Assembly: GCF_001701025.1 (NCBI RefSeq)
Contig: NZ_CP016793.1
Coordinates: 2,790,001 to 2,854,000 of the forward strand
DNA length: 64,000 nt
Direction of reading: 5' to 3'
Origin: Lentzea guizhouensis
Lineage (GTDB): Bacteria > Actinomycetota > Actinomycetes > Mycobacteriales > Pseudonocardiaceae
Shown: positions 43,790 through 52,511 of the stretch, one piece after another
Numbering within the stretch: the first letter of the stretch is position 1
Layout: each line of letters starts with the position of its first letter
Notes under the pieces: model-generated
The model's database searches: none
Seen by the model: the letters and a program-made list of their open reading frames with translations, nothing else
What the model was told of the DNA's origin: nothing
Program-made: the position numbers and the translations under genes

Positions 43790-44804
43790 ACCGCAGCTCC
43801 GCGGGACCGTGGCTGATCAGGTGCCTGCGGAGGCGCACGGGCTGCTCGACCACCTCGAAGGAGCGGTCGAGCAGCTCTTCGGCGACGATCCGGCCGGTCA
43901 GCCTGGCCAGGTGGGCGCCGAGGCAGTAGTGCGGGCCGTGGCCGAACCCGAGGTGGGCCGGCACGGCGGGGCGGCCGGGGTCGAAGTCCTCGGTGAACGC
44001 GCGCGGGTCGCGGTTGCCGGCCGCGAAGTCGAGGAACAGGTGGTCGCCCTCGGCGAGTGCGGTGCCGCCGACCGACACCGGGCACGTCGCCGTGCGGAAG
44101 AAGCCGATCAACGGCGCGTCCAGGCGCACGACCTCCTCCACCACGCCGCCAAGCCGGCGTTCGCGCCGGTCGAGGCGCAGCAGCAGGCTGGACAGCAGGT
44201 TCGTGGTCGACTCGGTGCCCGCGACGACGAGGCCCAGGCAGAGCGAGAGCCGTTCCTGTTCGGACAGCTGACCGCCCTTGAACACGTCCGAGCGGCCGAA
44301 GTAGGCGCAGAACTCGTGCATGGCGGCGAAGTACGACCCGAGCACCCGCTCGCTGACCTCCTCACCGCTGGTCAGCTCCAGCACCGGCGTCACGAACTCG
44401 CGGAACAGCGGGAAGTCCGCGTCCGGCACGCCGAGCACGTCGCCGATGACGCCCAGGGTGAGCGGCGCCGCGAACTCGCTCACGAAGTCGGCTTCCACCG
44501 GGAGTTCGTCGAGCAGTGAACGCGCGCGATTTCGAATTGTGTCAGCCATTCGGCGCACGGCCGTCTGAGTGAATTTGTACGTGGCCGCGGCACGGATTCT
44601 GGCGTGCCTGGTGCCGTCCGTGGTGTTGATCGAGTACATCAACTCCAGCAACCGCCGCTGCTCGGGCGGCAACACGGCAGCGACCGACGCCACCTGCGGT
44701 CCTGTCGCGTGACGGGACGAGAAGGTCACCGGATCAGCGAGAACTGCACGCAGTTCGGCATAGGCGGTGACGCGCTGGGCGTTGATTCCCGGATCGAATT
44801 CCAT
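43764..44804 (-). CDS. Cytochrome P450, short at the N-terminus
   Basis: 346 residues from ATG 44804, about 40-50 shorter than a usual bacterial P450. The chain starts at the helix before the B region (NAQRVTAYAELRAVLADPVTFSSR); the first beta sheet and helix A are missing and no coding extension appears upstream. The rest is complete: I-helix AGTEST at 195-200, EEVVR at 223-227 and the haem loop HLGFGHGPHYCLGAHLAR with Cys294. It may be inactive or a genuine short form. Just upstream on the other strand is a 19-residue fragment like the start of a SARP regulator. Confidence 0.85.
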   Translation of the reverse strand: MEFDPGINAQRVTAYAELRAVLADPVTFSSRHATGPQVASVAAVLPPEQRRLLELMYSINTTDGTRHARIRAAATYKFTQTAVRRMADTIRNRARSLLDELPVEADFVSEFAAPLTLGVIGDVLGVPDADFPLFREFVTPVLELTSGEEVSERVLGSYFAAMHEFCAYFGRSDVFKGGQLSEQERLSLCLGLVVAGTESTTNLLSSLLLRLDRRERRLGGVVEEVVRLDAPLIGFFRTATCPVSVGGTALAEGDHLFLDFAAGNRDPRAFTEDFDPGRPAVPAHLGFGHGPHYCLGAHLARLTGRIVAEELLDRSFEVVEQPVRLRRHLISHGPAELRFRPGRRPA

Positions 44805-44861
44805 TGAAGTATCTTGTCCCGTTTCCGGCCTTTGCCGGGGGCTGACGACAGGACCAATGAC

Positions 44862-44921
44862 GTGATCCTCCGGCTGCTCGGACCGCTCGAACTCACCGGT
44901 CCGAACGGAGCAGTTCCGTGA
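44862..44921 (+). pseudogene. Possible remnant of a SARP/AfsR-type regulator N-terminus
   Basis: GTG 44862 opens a 19-residue frame that reads VILRLLGPLELTGPNGAVP, then stops. This is the typical opening of SARP (AfsR/BTAD) regulators. No continuation of the DNA-binding domain follows in any frame I could read. It may mark a lost antibiotic-cluster regulator or be chance. Confidence 0.35.
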
Positions 44922-45008
44922 ACGCCTGTGGGTCCCGTGCAGTCGCCAATGCCGAACCGTTGCCTTCGTCGGCCCACTAGTCGTGACTTCTGCGGGCACC
45001 ATTGGTGC

Positions 45009-45401
45009 GTGGACCGCGGAGAGACGCTCGCGCGCCTGAGCGACGACGACTGGCTGAGACCGGACTCGTCGTCCACCCAGCTCTACCGGGACCTCTGCGC
45101 GTTGCGGCAGCTGCCCGTGCGGGAGCTGACGCCGACGTCGTTGCACCTGCTGGTCACGCACCAGGTCGGGCTCGACGTGACGGCACTGCTGGCGCTGGAA
45201 CACGTGGAGGCGGACCCGCTGCGGTCGGTCGCGCTCTACCCCGGCGACCTGCTCGCCGCGCTGCTGCGGGTGGACCACTCGTTCTGGGCGGACCACCCGG
45301 CGTTGCTGGACCGGATGTCCGGTGTGCTGGACCGGCTGCGCACGTTGCCGGACGGCGACTGGCAGCTGCTCGTGACGGCAGCGGACCAGTTCCCCGGCTA
45401 G
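45009..45401 (+). CDS. CdiI-like contact-dependent inhibition immunity protein
   Basis: 130 residues from GTG 45009. DRGETLARLSDDDWLRPDSSSTQLYRDLCALRQLPVRELTPTSLHLLVTHQVGLDVTALLALEHVEADPLRSVALYPGDLLAALLRVD matches the pattern of the CdiI immunity family (CdiI_3 type) in actinobacteria. Such proteins bind and block a cognate toxin. No CdiA, polymorphic toxin or secretion gene is adjacent, so it is an orphan here, possibly protecting against neighbours' toxins. Confidence 0.75.
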   Translation: MDRGETLARLSDDDWLRPDSSSTQLYRDLCALRQLPVRELTPTSLHLLVTHQVGLDVTALLALEHVEADPLRSVALYPGDLLAALLRVDHSFWADHPALLDRMSGVLDRLRTLPDGDWQLLVTAADQFPG

Positions 45402-45525
45402 GGCCTGGCTCGCTGTCACAGGGCGTGATCAACGTGACGGCCACAAAAGTCCGACTGCGTAGAAAACTCCCGGTTTGCTTGACCCGATCGAGTGAACCCG
45501 ATAGGCAATCCGAGTGTTGGCGGCG

Positions 45526-45933
45526 ATGAGCGGGCCGGGGAGGCTCGCAACCGGTGCGCTCATCGGCGCCGTGGTTGCGGCGTTTACCGTGATGGGACCG
45601 CTTTTCGGATCTTTCGCCGCCGGTGGTTCCGGCCCCTCGTCCGGGGGCCCCGCGGTCCAGGTCTCCCTCGTCGACGTCCCTTCGCTGATGCCGACGGAGA
45701 CCGGGACACCATCACAGACAGTGTCATCGTCGTCCTCGACATCGTCGTCATCCACGTCGTCCTCTTCTTCTGCCAAGACGACGACTACGACGACCTCGAC
45801 GAGCCAGGCCGTCACCACGACAACGACGACCACCACGACGACGAAACCGCCGGCTCCCACCACGACGACCACGCGGCCGCGGCCTACTACTACGACCACG
45901 ACCACGCGGCCGTGCGGGATCATCTTCTGCTGA
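45526..45933 (+). CDS. Secreted Ser/Thr-rich protein
   Basis: 135 residues from ATG 45526; GTG 45514 is also in frame. A hydrophobic signal or anchor (LATGALIGAVVAAFTVMGPLFGSFAAGG) is followed by a long Ser then Thr-rich, probably glycosylated stalk (residues about 60-128) and a terminal CGIIFC with two Cys. It may be exported and wall-linked. Its stop codon abuts that of the convergent gene, forming TGATCA with no spacer. Confidence 0.65.
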   Translation: MSGPGRLATGALIGAVVAAFTVMGPLFGSFAAGGSGPSSGGPAVQVSLVDVPSLMPTETGTPSQTVSSSSSTSSSSTSSSSSAKTTTTTTSTSQAVTTTTTTTTTTKPPAPTTTTTRPRPTTTTTTTRPCGIIFC

Positions 45934-47346
45934 TCAGGCCGGGACGACCTGGATGGTCCACCCGTTCTGGCACCAGTCGGTGCAGTCACGTGCGACGACC
46001 TGCCACTGCGAGACGACTCGGTACCCGTCCGCCACGACGTCGTAGCGTCCGGCCGGGATGTCGCGGAAGTACGCCCGGCCGTCCGGGGCCTCACCCGCGG
46101 CCGTGCCGACGATCGCGCCGGTCTTGGGGTCCTTGAGGCTGAACGGGACACCGGTGAGGCGCTCGCCGTCGTTCATCCAGCCGTCGCCGTTGGTGTCGAC
46201 GAAGATCGAGCCGTTGGTGTCGGTCCGGCGGTTGCCGACCTTCACGTAGTCGGCCACCTTCGGAAAGCCTTCTGCCAGCAACTCGTCGGCGCCGAAGTCG
46301 CAGTTGACGTTGGTGAAGCCGTAGCTGGACGCGTCCGGCGAAACCGTTCCCGTGTAGCCGAAGACACGGCTCTGACCGGCGGGAACCGTTGCGCCGGAAC
46401 CGTTGTAGTCGAGCTCGCCGAGGTCGAGCCGCACGTGCGGGCCTTCGCCGGAGCGGTTGCAGCCCGCCTTGATGCCGGTGAGGTCGGTCGTGCCGGTGTT
46501 GGTGAGGGTGAACTCGACACCGATCGGGCCGTTGTCGACGTGCTCGGTGGTGGTGAACCTGAGTGACGACGACAGCTGGTCGGTCAGCGGCCGCACCGCC
46601 TGGTGACGCAGGTCCGACGTGGAGCCGCTGCCGTCAACGGCGTGCATGTCCGAGCTGTACCGGACCACCCAGCCACCCGGCAGCCCGTACAGGCCGACAC
46701 CCCACATCGCGCGCTCGAGCTCGGTGAACGCGTACCGGCCGTCCGCACCGGTCGTGGTCTCGCGGTTGCCCCCACCCCGGGACGCGATGATCTTGGCGCC
46801 CGCGAGCCCCTCACCGGCGTCCAGCGTGCCGTTGCCGTTGGCGTCACCCCACACCACGCCGCTGAGCGTGCCGGTCCTGGTCGGCTCGACCACGCCGATC
46901 TGCGCCGGCGCGGCGTCGTTCCACGGGTTGGCGTCGTTCTTCGAGCCGACCCGCACGTTGAACTTCGAGTCGCCCGCGTACTGGTAGAAGACGCCCTTGA
47001 GCGTGAACGTCCGCGACGCCCCGGCGGCCAGCGTCAACGTCGACGGCTGTCCCCACGGCGGCTGCAGCCCGTCCCAGTCGGCCGAGTTGATCGACAGGTG
47101 CGACCCCGACACGGTCTCGTAGTGGGCCCGGACCTCGGTGGCCTCCGCGTTGCCGATGTTGGTGACCGTGAGCTGGAGCGGCACGGTCTGGCCGAGCAGG
47201 TACGGCCCGCCCAGCACCTGGACGGTCGCTGTCACGTCAGGGCCCTCGGCGGCCTGCGCGGTGCCCTGGACGGACAACGCGCACACCGCGGTGGCGGCGA
47301 GCACGGTGAACCTGCGCGCGAAGACGCGCGCCGAATTTGCGGACAA
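45934..47346 (-). CDS. Secreted SdrD-like repeat protein
   Basis: 470 residues from TTG 47346 with GGGGAG upstream. Signal peptide with LAATAVCALSVQGTAQA, then a CARDB-like beta domain (PYLLGQTVPLQLTVTNIGNAEATEV), an SdrD B-type domain (GTLSGVVWGDANGNGTLDAGEGLAGAKI...GRYAFTEL) with Ca-binding DxNxNGxxD pattern, a second beta domain, and another SdrD-like unit (GSIFVDTNGDGWMNDGERLTGVPFSL...GRAYFRDIPAGRYDV). The C-terminus has a Cys pair (DCTDWCQNGW). No LPXTG anchor. Likely an adhesive or structural surface protein. Confidence 0.8.
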   Translation of the reverse strand: MSANSARVFARRFTVLAATAVCALSVQGTAQAAEGPDVTATVQVLGGPYLLGQTVPLQLTVTNIGNAEATEVRAHYETVSGSHLSINSADWDGLQPPWGQPSTLTLAAGASRTFTLKGVFYQYAGDSKFNVRVGSKNDANPWNDAAPAQIGVVEPTRTGTLSGVVWGDANGNGTLDAGEGLAGAKIIASRGGGNRETTTGADGRYAFTELERAMWGVGLYGLPGGWVVRYSSDMHAVDGSGSTSDLRHQAVRPLTDQLSSSLRFTTTEHVDNGPIGVEFTLTNTGTTDLTGIKAGCNRSGEGPHVRLDLGELDYNGSGATVPAGQSRVFGYTGTVSPDASSYGFTNVNCDFGADELLAEGFPKVADYVKVGNRRTDTNGSIFVDTNGDGWMNDGERLTGVPFSLKDPKTGAIVGTAAGEAPDGRAYFRDIPAGRYDVVADGYRVVSQWQVVARDCTDWCQNGWTIQVVPA

Positions 47347-47716
47347 GAAAAGACTCCCCAGCCTTCAACGCCACCGCTCCCCCAATGTCGCGGTGGCTGC
47401 CGGCACCGACGCTAGGGCGTGGCCGGACCGTGGGACAAGGTCCGTCGGAGGTACATCTCGTCGCGCCGTGCCGGAGCTGGACGGCGGCGTCGACCAGGTT
47501 CTTGTCGGTGCGGATCATCGCCGGGGTGACCTGGTCGAGGCAGGCGGCGATCAACGCGTCATGGCTCGGCACGTCGTCGTCGAGCCAGAACAGGAGCTCG
47601 GGACGGGTGTCGTCCTCCCCATGGGCAAATCCAGCGATCTCACACTGTGCGGCCACGTCGAGAAACGCGCCGAGAATCATGATCGGCACAGCCGCCCGGT
47701 GCGCCAGTCGGTGCAT
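47237..47716 (-). CDS. Possible coding remnant in the gap before the SdrD-like gene
   Basis: A frame of about 90 codons with GC-rich third positions: LAHRAAVPIMILGAFLDVAAQCEIAGFAHGEDDTRPELLFWLDDDVPSHDALIAACLDQVTPAMIRTDKNLVDAAVQLRH. After about 47440 it runs on into the start of the next gene and looks non-coding. I do not recognise it. It could be a truncated gene, a gene ended early by a consensus error, or chance. The rest of the 530-bp gap (47347-47877) holds nothing else I can support. Confidence 0.28.
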   Translation of the reverse strand: MHRLAHRAAVPIMILGAFLDVAAQCEIAGFAHGEDDTRPELLFWLDDDVPSHDALIAACLDQVTPAMIRTDKNLVDAAVQLRHGATRCTSDGPCPTVRPRPSVGAGSHRDIGGAVALKAGESFLVRKFGARLRAQVHRARRHRGVRVVRPGHRAGRRGP

Positions 47717-47877
47717 CCGGAACAGCCGTACGTCTCCTGATAGCTACGAGACGATAACTGCATCGGTGGTCGGTCAGGATCGATTCGTGCTGAGCAACTA
47801 CCCTCAGCCCGAAGTCTCTCGTGAGCAGGTGCGACAATGGCGCGGTTTCAGGATGCACGCGTCAGCAGGGGGCTACT

Positions 47878-49038
47878 GTGAGTTGGCAGGACGAGCTGCA
47901 GAAGCTCGACGCTGAGTTGGCGAGCGGGCGCGTGTCCGCCGATGAGTACCGCCAGCGCCGCGACGCGATATTGGCGGGCAACACCGGCGCGGGCGCTGGT
48001 GCGCCGGCTGGTGGCTCGTTCCCCCCTCCCGTCCGCTGGCAGGCGGTGCCGCCGCCGGAGCCGGAGAAGACGCAGTACATCGCCCCGGTGCAGCCGCCCG
48101 CGCAGGCGCAGCCCCAGCAGAACTCGGACAAGACGCAGGTCGTGTCCGTCAACGGTGGCGGTCAGCAACAGCAGCAGCAGAACCCGGACGCGACCCAGGT
48201 CGTGCCCGGCAGCGGTGGCTTCCCGCAGCCCAACTACGGCGGTGGCCAGTTCCCGCAGGCCGGCGGCTGGCAGCAGCAGGGTGGTGGCGCCGGTGCACCG
48301 CCGCCGTGGGTGACCGACCAGGACTCCTACTCGACTCCGTCCTGGAACCAGGGTCCCGAGGTCTTCGACTCGGCCGCTGAGTCCTCCGGCAAGGGCAAGA
48401 AGATCATCGGCATCGTGATCGTCGTGCTGCTCGTCGTCGGTCTCGGTGTTGCCGGGTTCTTCTTCTTCACCAGCAAGAAGGACAACGAGGCGCAGACGCC
48501 CACAAACCAGACCTCCACGTCAGCCACGCCGACCAGCAAGCCCGTTCCCGAGCCGCCCGCCCAGAAGCCGGACGCGGGCGCGACCGCCGACTCGATCTTC
48601 AGTCCGCTGCCCGGCACCGAGCGTCCCGGCGGTGGCCAGTTCGACCTGGCGCGGATGGCCGCCCAGAAGCTGATGACCGGCAAGACGACCGAGGCGCTGA
48701 ACGCCGGCGCGATGACCGAGGCCACGCTGTCGACCACCATCGACGGCAAGAACACCGTCAGCATCATGGCGATGTCGGTCGCGGACCAGACCGCCGCGGG
48801 CAAGGTCGTCGCCGCGTACTTCCAGGACCAGGCCGCGCTGAAGGAGAACAAGGACCTCGGCTACAAGGGCGTCAAGGTCGTCACCGACCCCGCCAAGAAG
48901 GTCATGCGCGCCGCGTACGTCTACTACAACAAGGCCGTCATCGTCGAGGTGTTCACCAGCGACGGCGGTTCGGTCGAGGAGTCGTTCAAGGAGCTCCTGA
49001 AGAACCAGCTGGAGTTCGCACCGCCGACCGTGCGGTGA
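47878..49038 (+). CDS. SHOCT-like, single-pass membrane protein with outer domain
   Basis: 386 residues from GTG 47878 behind GCAGGGGGC. The N-terminal DELQKLDAELASGRVSADEYRQRRDAIL is a SHOCT-type helix hairpin. A Gln/Gly/Pro-rich disordered stretch (about 45-165) contains two similar motifs, EKTQYIAP/DKTQVVSVNGGG/DATQVVPG, that look like forkhead-associated or kinase-type Thr sites. One membrane helix (KIIGIVIVVLLVVGLGVAGFFFF, about 181-203) leads to an outer domain of about 150 residues (DSIFSPLPGTERPGGGQFDLARMAAQKLMTGKTTEAL...). The TQ-V sites resemble Ser/Thr kinase targets; that is inference. Confidence 0.78.
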   Translation: MSWQDELQKLDAELASGRVSADEYRQRRDAILAGNTGAGAGAPAGGSFPPPVRWQAVPPPEPEKTQYIAPVQPPAQAQPQQNSDKTQVVSVNGGGQQQQQQNPDATQVVPGSGGFPQPNYGGGQFPQAGGWQQQGGGAGAPPPWVTDQDSYSTPSWNQGPEVFDSAAESSGKGKKIIGIVIVVLLVVGLGVAGFFFFTSKKDNEAQTPTNQTSTSATPTSKPVPEPPAQKPDAGATADSIFSPLPGTERPGGGQFDLARMAAQKLMTGKTTEALNAGAMTEATLSTTIDGKNTVSIMAMSVADQTAAGKVVAAYFQDQAALKENKDLGYKGVKVVTDPAKKVMRAAYVYYNKAVIVEVFTSDGGSVEESFKELLKNQLEFAPPTVR

Positions 49039-49051
49039 CCGCGAACTGAGA

Positions 49052-49084
49052 AAGGGCCCTGAGGCGACCAGCCTCAGGGCCCTT
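49052..49084. terminator. Bidirectional terminator
   Basis: AAGGGCCCTGAGGC and GCCTCAGGGCCCTT form a perfect 14-bp stem with a 5-base loop and a short T run. It ends both the membrane protein gene and the convergent glycosyltransferase gene. Confidence 0.9.
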
Positions 49085-49100
49085 CTTCGTTGCCGGGGAA

Positions 49101-52100
49101 CTACTTCAGCAGACCTTCGAGCACCGTCCGGGCGACCTGCGGGCCGAACTGCGCCGCGATCTTCTCCTTGCCGGAGCGCGACAACCGGTACCAGAGGTCG
49201 TCGTCGCGCAGCAGCCGCACGACGGCGGCGGCGAACTCGGCCTCGGTGTCACCGCAGAGCACGTCCTGCTCCGGCATGAGGTGCATGCCTTCCAGCGCAA
49301 CGGAAGTGGCGACGACCGGGATGCCCTCGCTGATGCTTTGGCCGACCTTGCCCTTCACGCCGGCGCCGTACCGCAACGGCGCCACGGTCATCCGGGCGCG
49401 CGCGTAGATCGGCTTGAGGTCCGCGGCGAACCCGACGACCTCGACGCCCGCGTCCTCGTCGTCGAGCGCGAGCACGTCCTTGGTCGGGTTCGAGCCGACC
49501 AGGCGCAGCGTCGCGTCCGGGATCTCCTTGCGCACCAACGGCATGATGGACTTGGCCAGCCACTCGGCCGCGTCCCGGTTCGGCGTGTGGTCGTAACCGC
49601 CGACGAACACGACGTCGGTGCGACCGTCCACAGAGGTCGGTGTCCAGTCGACGGCGTGCACGTTGGACAGCACCCGCACGTCGGCCTCGGGTTCCAGCCG
49701 GCGCAACAGCTCCTGCTCGGCCTCCGACACCACGAACGTCACGTCGGTCGCGCGCACCAGGCCCAGTTCCAGCTCCCGCGAGGCGGACGCCTTGCGCCGA
49801 AGACCGCGACCGGCCTCCAGTCCCTCCTCGCGTTCGGCCAGCGCCGCCTGCCGTTCCAGCCGCAGGAAGTGCACGTCGACCGTGTCGTAGGCGATGACGC
49901 ACTGCGGCGAGCGCGTGCGCAGCTCCTCCAGCATGATCCACGCGACGCTCGGCCTGGACAGCAGCGCGAACGACAGCTCCGCGCCGACGTCGCGCAGGAA
50001 CTCCCACTGCCGTTCCTGGTGGGTCAGCACGGTGATCCCGAGCTGACGCAGCTCATCAGCGTCCTTCTTGTGCTCGGCGCCGTTGGCCGCGAAGAACACG
50101 ACCCGGCAGCCGAGACCGACCAGCTCCTCCAGGATCGCGCGCATCCGCACGGAACCGGAGTCCATCCGCGTGAGCGGCACCTGGTGGTCCATCACCAGCA
50201 CCAGCGGTCCACCCCGGTCGAACGGGTCGCGCTGCCGGGCGAGCCAGAGGTTCGCGGGTGTCGGACCCGGCAGCTGCCGGGCGAGCTCGTCGGCCCACTT
50301 CTCCGCGAACACCGTGCGGTTGAGCTCCTGGTGCCGCTTGACGCCACCGCTGACGTCCTTGCCGTGCGAGATGCCCTCGTGGTGCACGACCACTGACTCC
50401 GGCTGCACGACGACGCGGTGCCCGGAGGCCCTGATCGCGAACGCGAGGTCGGTGTCCTCGTAGTAGGCGGGCGCGAACCGGGTGTCGAACCCGCCGATCC
50501 GCTCGAAGAGGTCTCGGCGCACCAGGATCGCGGCGCCGGAGCAGTAGTCGACGTCGCGCACGACGTTGACGGCCTGGTCGTTCGGGTCGCCGTTGCGGCC
50601 GTAGTTCCAGCCGGTCGCGTCGGACCAGATGATGCCGCCGGCCTCCTGCAGCGTGCCGTCCGGGTAGACGAGCTTCGCGCCGACGAGGCCGATCCGGTCG
50701 TCCGAGTTCGCGGTCTCGACCAGCGCCTCCAGCCAGCCGCGGGTGACCTCGGTGTCGTTGTTGAGGAACAGCAGCAGCTCGGACTTCGCGTTCTCGGCAC
50801 CGAGGTTGCAGGCGCCGATGAAACCGAGGTTGCGCGGCGTGCGGACCAGCCGGACGCCGGTGCACGCGGCGAGCTTGTCCGCGCTGTCGTCCGGCGAGGC
50901 GTCGTCGACGACGATGACCTCGAACGGCACCGTCGAGTGCACGCTCTCGATGCTCAGCAGGCACTGGCGGGTGTAGGACCACTTGCCGTGCACCGGGACG
51001 ATGATGCTGACCAGCGGCTTCTCGCTGGTGTGCACCGCGACGGGCGTCGCCGGTGCGGCCGGTGCCACCTCGGCCACGGTGCCCGGCTGGCGGCCCATCG
51101 CCCGCTCGTAGGTGTCGCGCAACGTGCTGCCGCGCGGCGCCACCTTCTCCACGACGCTGCGGTACTTGCCGAGCGCGCGCTGGACCACGGCGTTCTGCTC
51201 GTCGACCTGTCTCTGCAGCCTGGCCACCTCGGCCTCGGCCCTGACCGCGCGCTGTTCGAGCGCCGTCGCGGAGTCCCGCATCCAGTCGATGACGGCCGCG
51301 AACCGCTCGGAGCTGCGCTGGGCCTGGTAGAGCTCACCGGAGAGCCGCTCCCGCTCGGCGTGCGAGTCCCGCACCGCCTCCAGCGCGGCGAGCTTGTCGT
51401 GTTCCTCGGTGTGGCGGTACTGCTCCAGCGTCTGGATCGTCGACTTGAGCTGCTCGACCTCGGCGCGGCTGTCCTCGTAGAGCTCGCGCAGCTGGGTGGT
51501 CGTGCGGTGCACGAGCGTGAGCTCGGGGTCGAGCATGATCGCCGCGACGGGGAGCGCGGGCAGCTGCTGCTGGGAGGCGACCGCGAAGAGGTAGGTGTGC
51601 GGCAGCCCGTGGTCGACCGTCCAGCGGTCGCCGGTCGACAGGGCGGTGTGGGTGCTCACCGGGCCCTGGACCGGGCTGGTCGCCGTGATGACCGAGCCGA
51701 CGGCGACGTTCTGGCGGTAGAGCGCGACATTCGCGTACTCGGAGCGGAGCAGGTCGGCGAACTCCTGCTCGCTGAGCTCCTTGAGGTGGAACTCGTTGCA
51801 GTTCTCGTGCTGGTGGCTGTAGACCTCGGTGTCCGGCGTGCTCATCAGGACCAGGCCGCCGGGGGCCAGGCGGGCGCGGATCAGGGCCAGCAGGCCGGGG
51901 TGGTCGGTGACGTGCTCGATCGCCTCGAAGCAGGTGATGACGTCGAACGGCGCCGCGTCGGCCAGGACGGAGGGGTCGGTGATGGAACCGACCACGAAGC
52001 TCAGCGCGGGGCCGCCGTAGTTGTGCTGGGCGTGCTCCACGGACGGGCCGTCGATGTCGACGCCCACGACCTCGGCGGCGGTCTCCGCCAGCATCGCCGA

Positions 52101-52265
52101 GCCGTAGCCCTCACCGCTCGCGAGGTCGAGCACCCGCTTGCCGGCCACGAGGTCCCTGGCGAGGGCGTAGCGGTGGTAGTGCTCGTAGACGACCTGTGTG
52201 TCCTCGGTCCACGGAACGCACCGCTCGCCAGTCCACTCAATCCGCCGGTCCAACTCAGAGTCCAC
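49101..52265 (-). CDS. Methyltransferase / coiled coil / GT2 / GT4-like fusion glycosyltransferase
   Basis: 1054 residues from GTG 52265; the frame is open to TTG 52316. Four parts: a class I SAM methyltransferase (about 10-220; GKRVLDLASGEGYGSAMLAETAAEVVGVDI, FEAIEHVTDH), a coiled coil of about 120 residues (270-395), a GT2 family GT-A glycosyltransferase (about 418-650; VSIIVPVHGKWSYTRQCLLSIE, VVDDASPDDS, LLLFLNNDTEV, DTDLAFAIRASG), and a GT-B glycosyltransferase (about 690-1050; LVLVMDHQVPLTRMDSGS ... FVGGYDHTPNRDAAEWL, PLRYGAGVKGKVGQSISEGIPVVATSVALEGM). It probably builds and caps or methylates a surface glycan, with the coiled coil acting as a length ruler or oligomer stalk. Confidence 0.9.
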   Translation of the reverse strand: MDSELDRRIEWTGERCVPWTEDTQVVYEHYHRYALARDLVAGKRVLDLASGEGYGSAMLAETAAEVVGVDIDGPSVEHAQHNYGGPALSFVVGSITDPSVLADAAPFDVITCFEAIEHVTDHPGLLALIRARLAPGGLVLMSTPDTEVYSHQHENCNEFHLKELSEQEFADLLRSEYANVALYRQNVAVGSVITATSPVQGPVSTHTALSTGDRWTVDHGLPHTYLFAVASQQQLPALPVAAIMLDPELTLVHRTTTQLRELYEDSRAEVEQLKSTIQTLEQYRHTEEHDKLAALEAVRDSHAERERLSGELYQAQRSSERFAAVIDWMRDSATALEQRAVRAEAEVARLQRQVDEQNAVVQRALGKYRSVVEKVAPRGSTLRDTYERAMGRQPGTVAEVAPAAPATPVAVHTSEKPLVSIIVPVHGKWSYTRQCLLSIESVHSTVPFEVIVVDDASPDDSADKLAACTGVRLVRTPRNLGFIGACNLGAENAKSELLLFLNNDTEVTRGWLEALVETANSDDRIGLVGAKLVYPDGTLQEAGGIIWSDATGWNYGRNGDPNDQAVNVVRDVDYCSGAAILVRRDLFERIGGFDTRFAPAYYEDTDLAFAIRASGHRVVVQPESVVVHHEGISHGKDVSGGVKRHQELNRTVFAEKWADELARQLPGPTPANLWLARQRDPFDRGGPLVLVMDHQVPLTRMDSGSVRMRAILEELVGLGCRVVFFAANGAEHKKDADELRQLGITVLTHQERQWEFLRDVGAELSFALLSRPSVAWIMLEELRTRSPQCVIAYDTVDVHFLRLERQAALAEREEGLEAGRGLRRKASASRELELGLVRATDVTFVVSEAEQELLRRLEPEADVRVLSNVHAVDWTPTSVDGRTDVVFVGGYDHTPNRDAAEWLAKSIMPLVRKEIPDATLRLVGSNPTKDVLALDDEDAGVEVVGFAADLKPIYARARMTVAPLRYGAGVKGKVGQSISEGIPVVATSVALEGMHLMPEQDVLCGDTEAEFAAAVVRLLRDDDLWYRLSRSGKEKIAAQFGPQVARTVLEGLLK

Positions 52266-52373
52266 GACCGGTGATTCTGCCCGACGTCTCACCTGCGGCG
52301 TGGCGGGTACGTACAACCTCGCAGGAGTGCTACACGTCTAGTACTTGTGTAAGTCACCACTCGGAGGCGACAC

Positions 52374-52505
52374 ATGTGGATCAGCGTGACGTTAGTCACA
52401 TTGGGTGGTTTGGCGTTCTTGACGCGAACCGTGACGGCCGTCCTGGCCGTTTCCTCCCGCAAGAAGGCTTGCGACTACACTAAGCCACAAACGTCCACCA
52501 ATTGA
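52374..52505 (+). CDS. Small membrane peptide (43 residues)
   Basis: ATG 52374 follows GGAGGCGACAC, a near-ideal ribosome site. One membrane helix (WISVTLVTLGGLAFLTRTVTAVLAVSS) is followed by a short polar tail with one Cys (RKKACDYTK). It lies in the 350-bp gap between the divergent glycosyltransferase and the gene at 52617. Third positions are only moderately GC-rich. Confidence 0.5.
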   Translation: MWISVTLVTLGGLAFLTRTVTAVLAVSSRKKACDYTKPQTSTN

Positions 52506-52511
52506 GATACT

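Noticed and set aside
45661..45930. CRISPR or tandem repeat in the Thr-rich stretch
   Set aside because: The ACG/ACC-rich DNA is a codon run for poly-Thr, with no regular spacer-repeat structure.
49639..50007. Extra plus-strand genes opposite the glycosyltransferase
   Set aside because: Arg/Pro/Ala-rich shadow frames without domains; the minus-strand protein is continuous and well supported.
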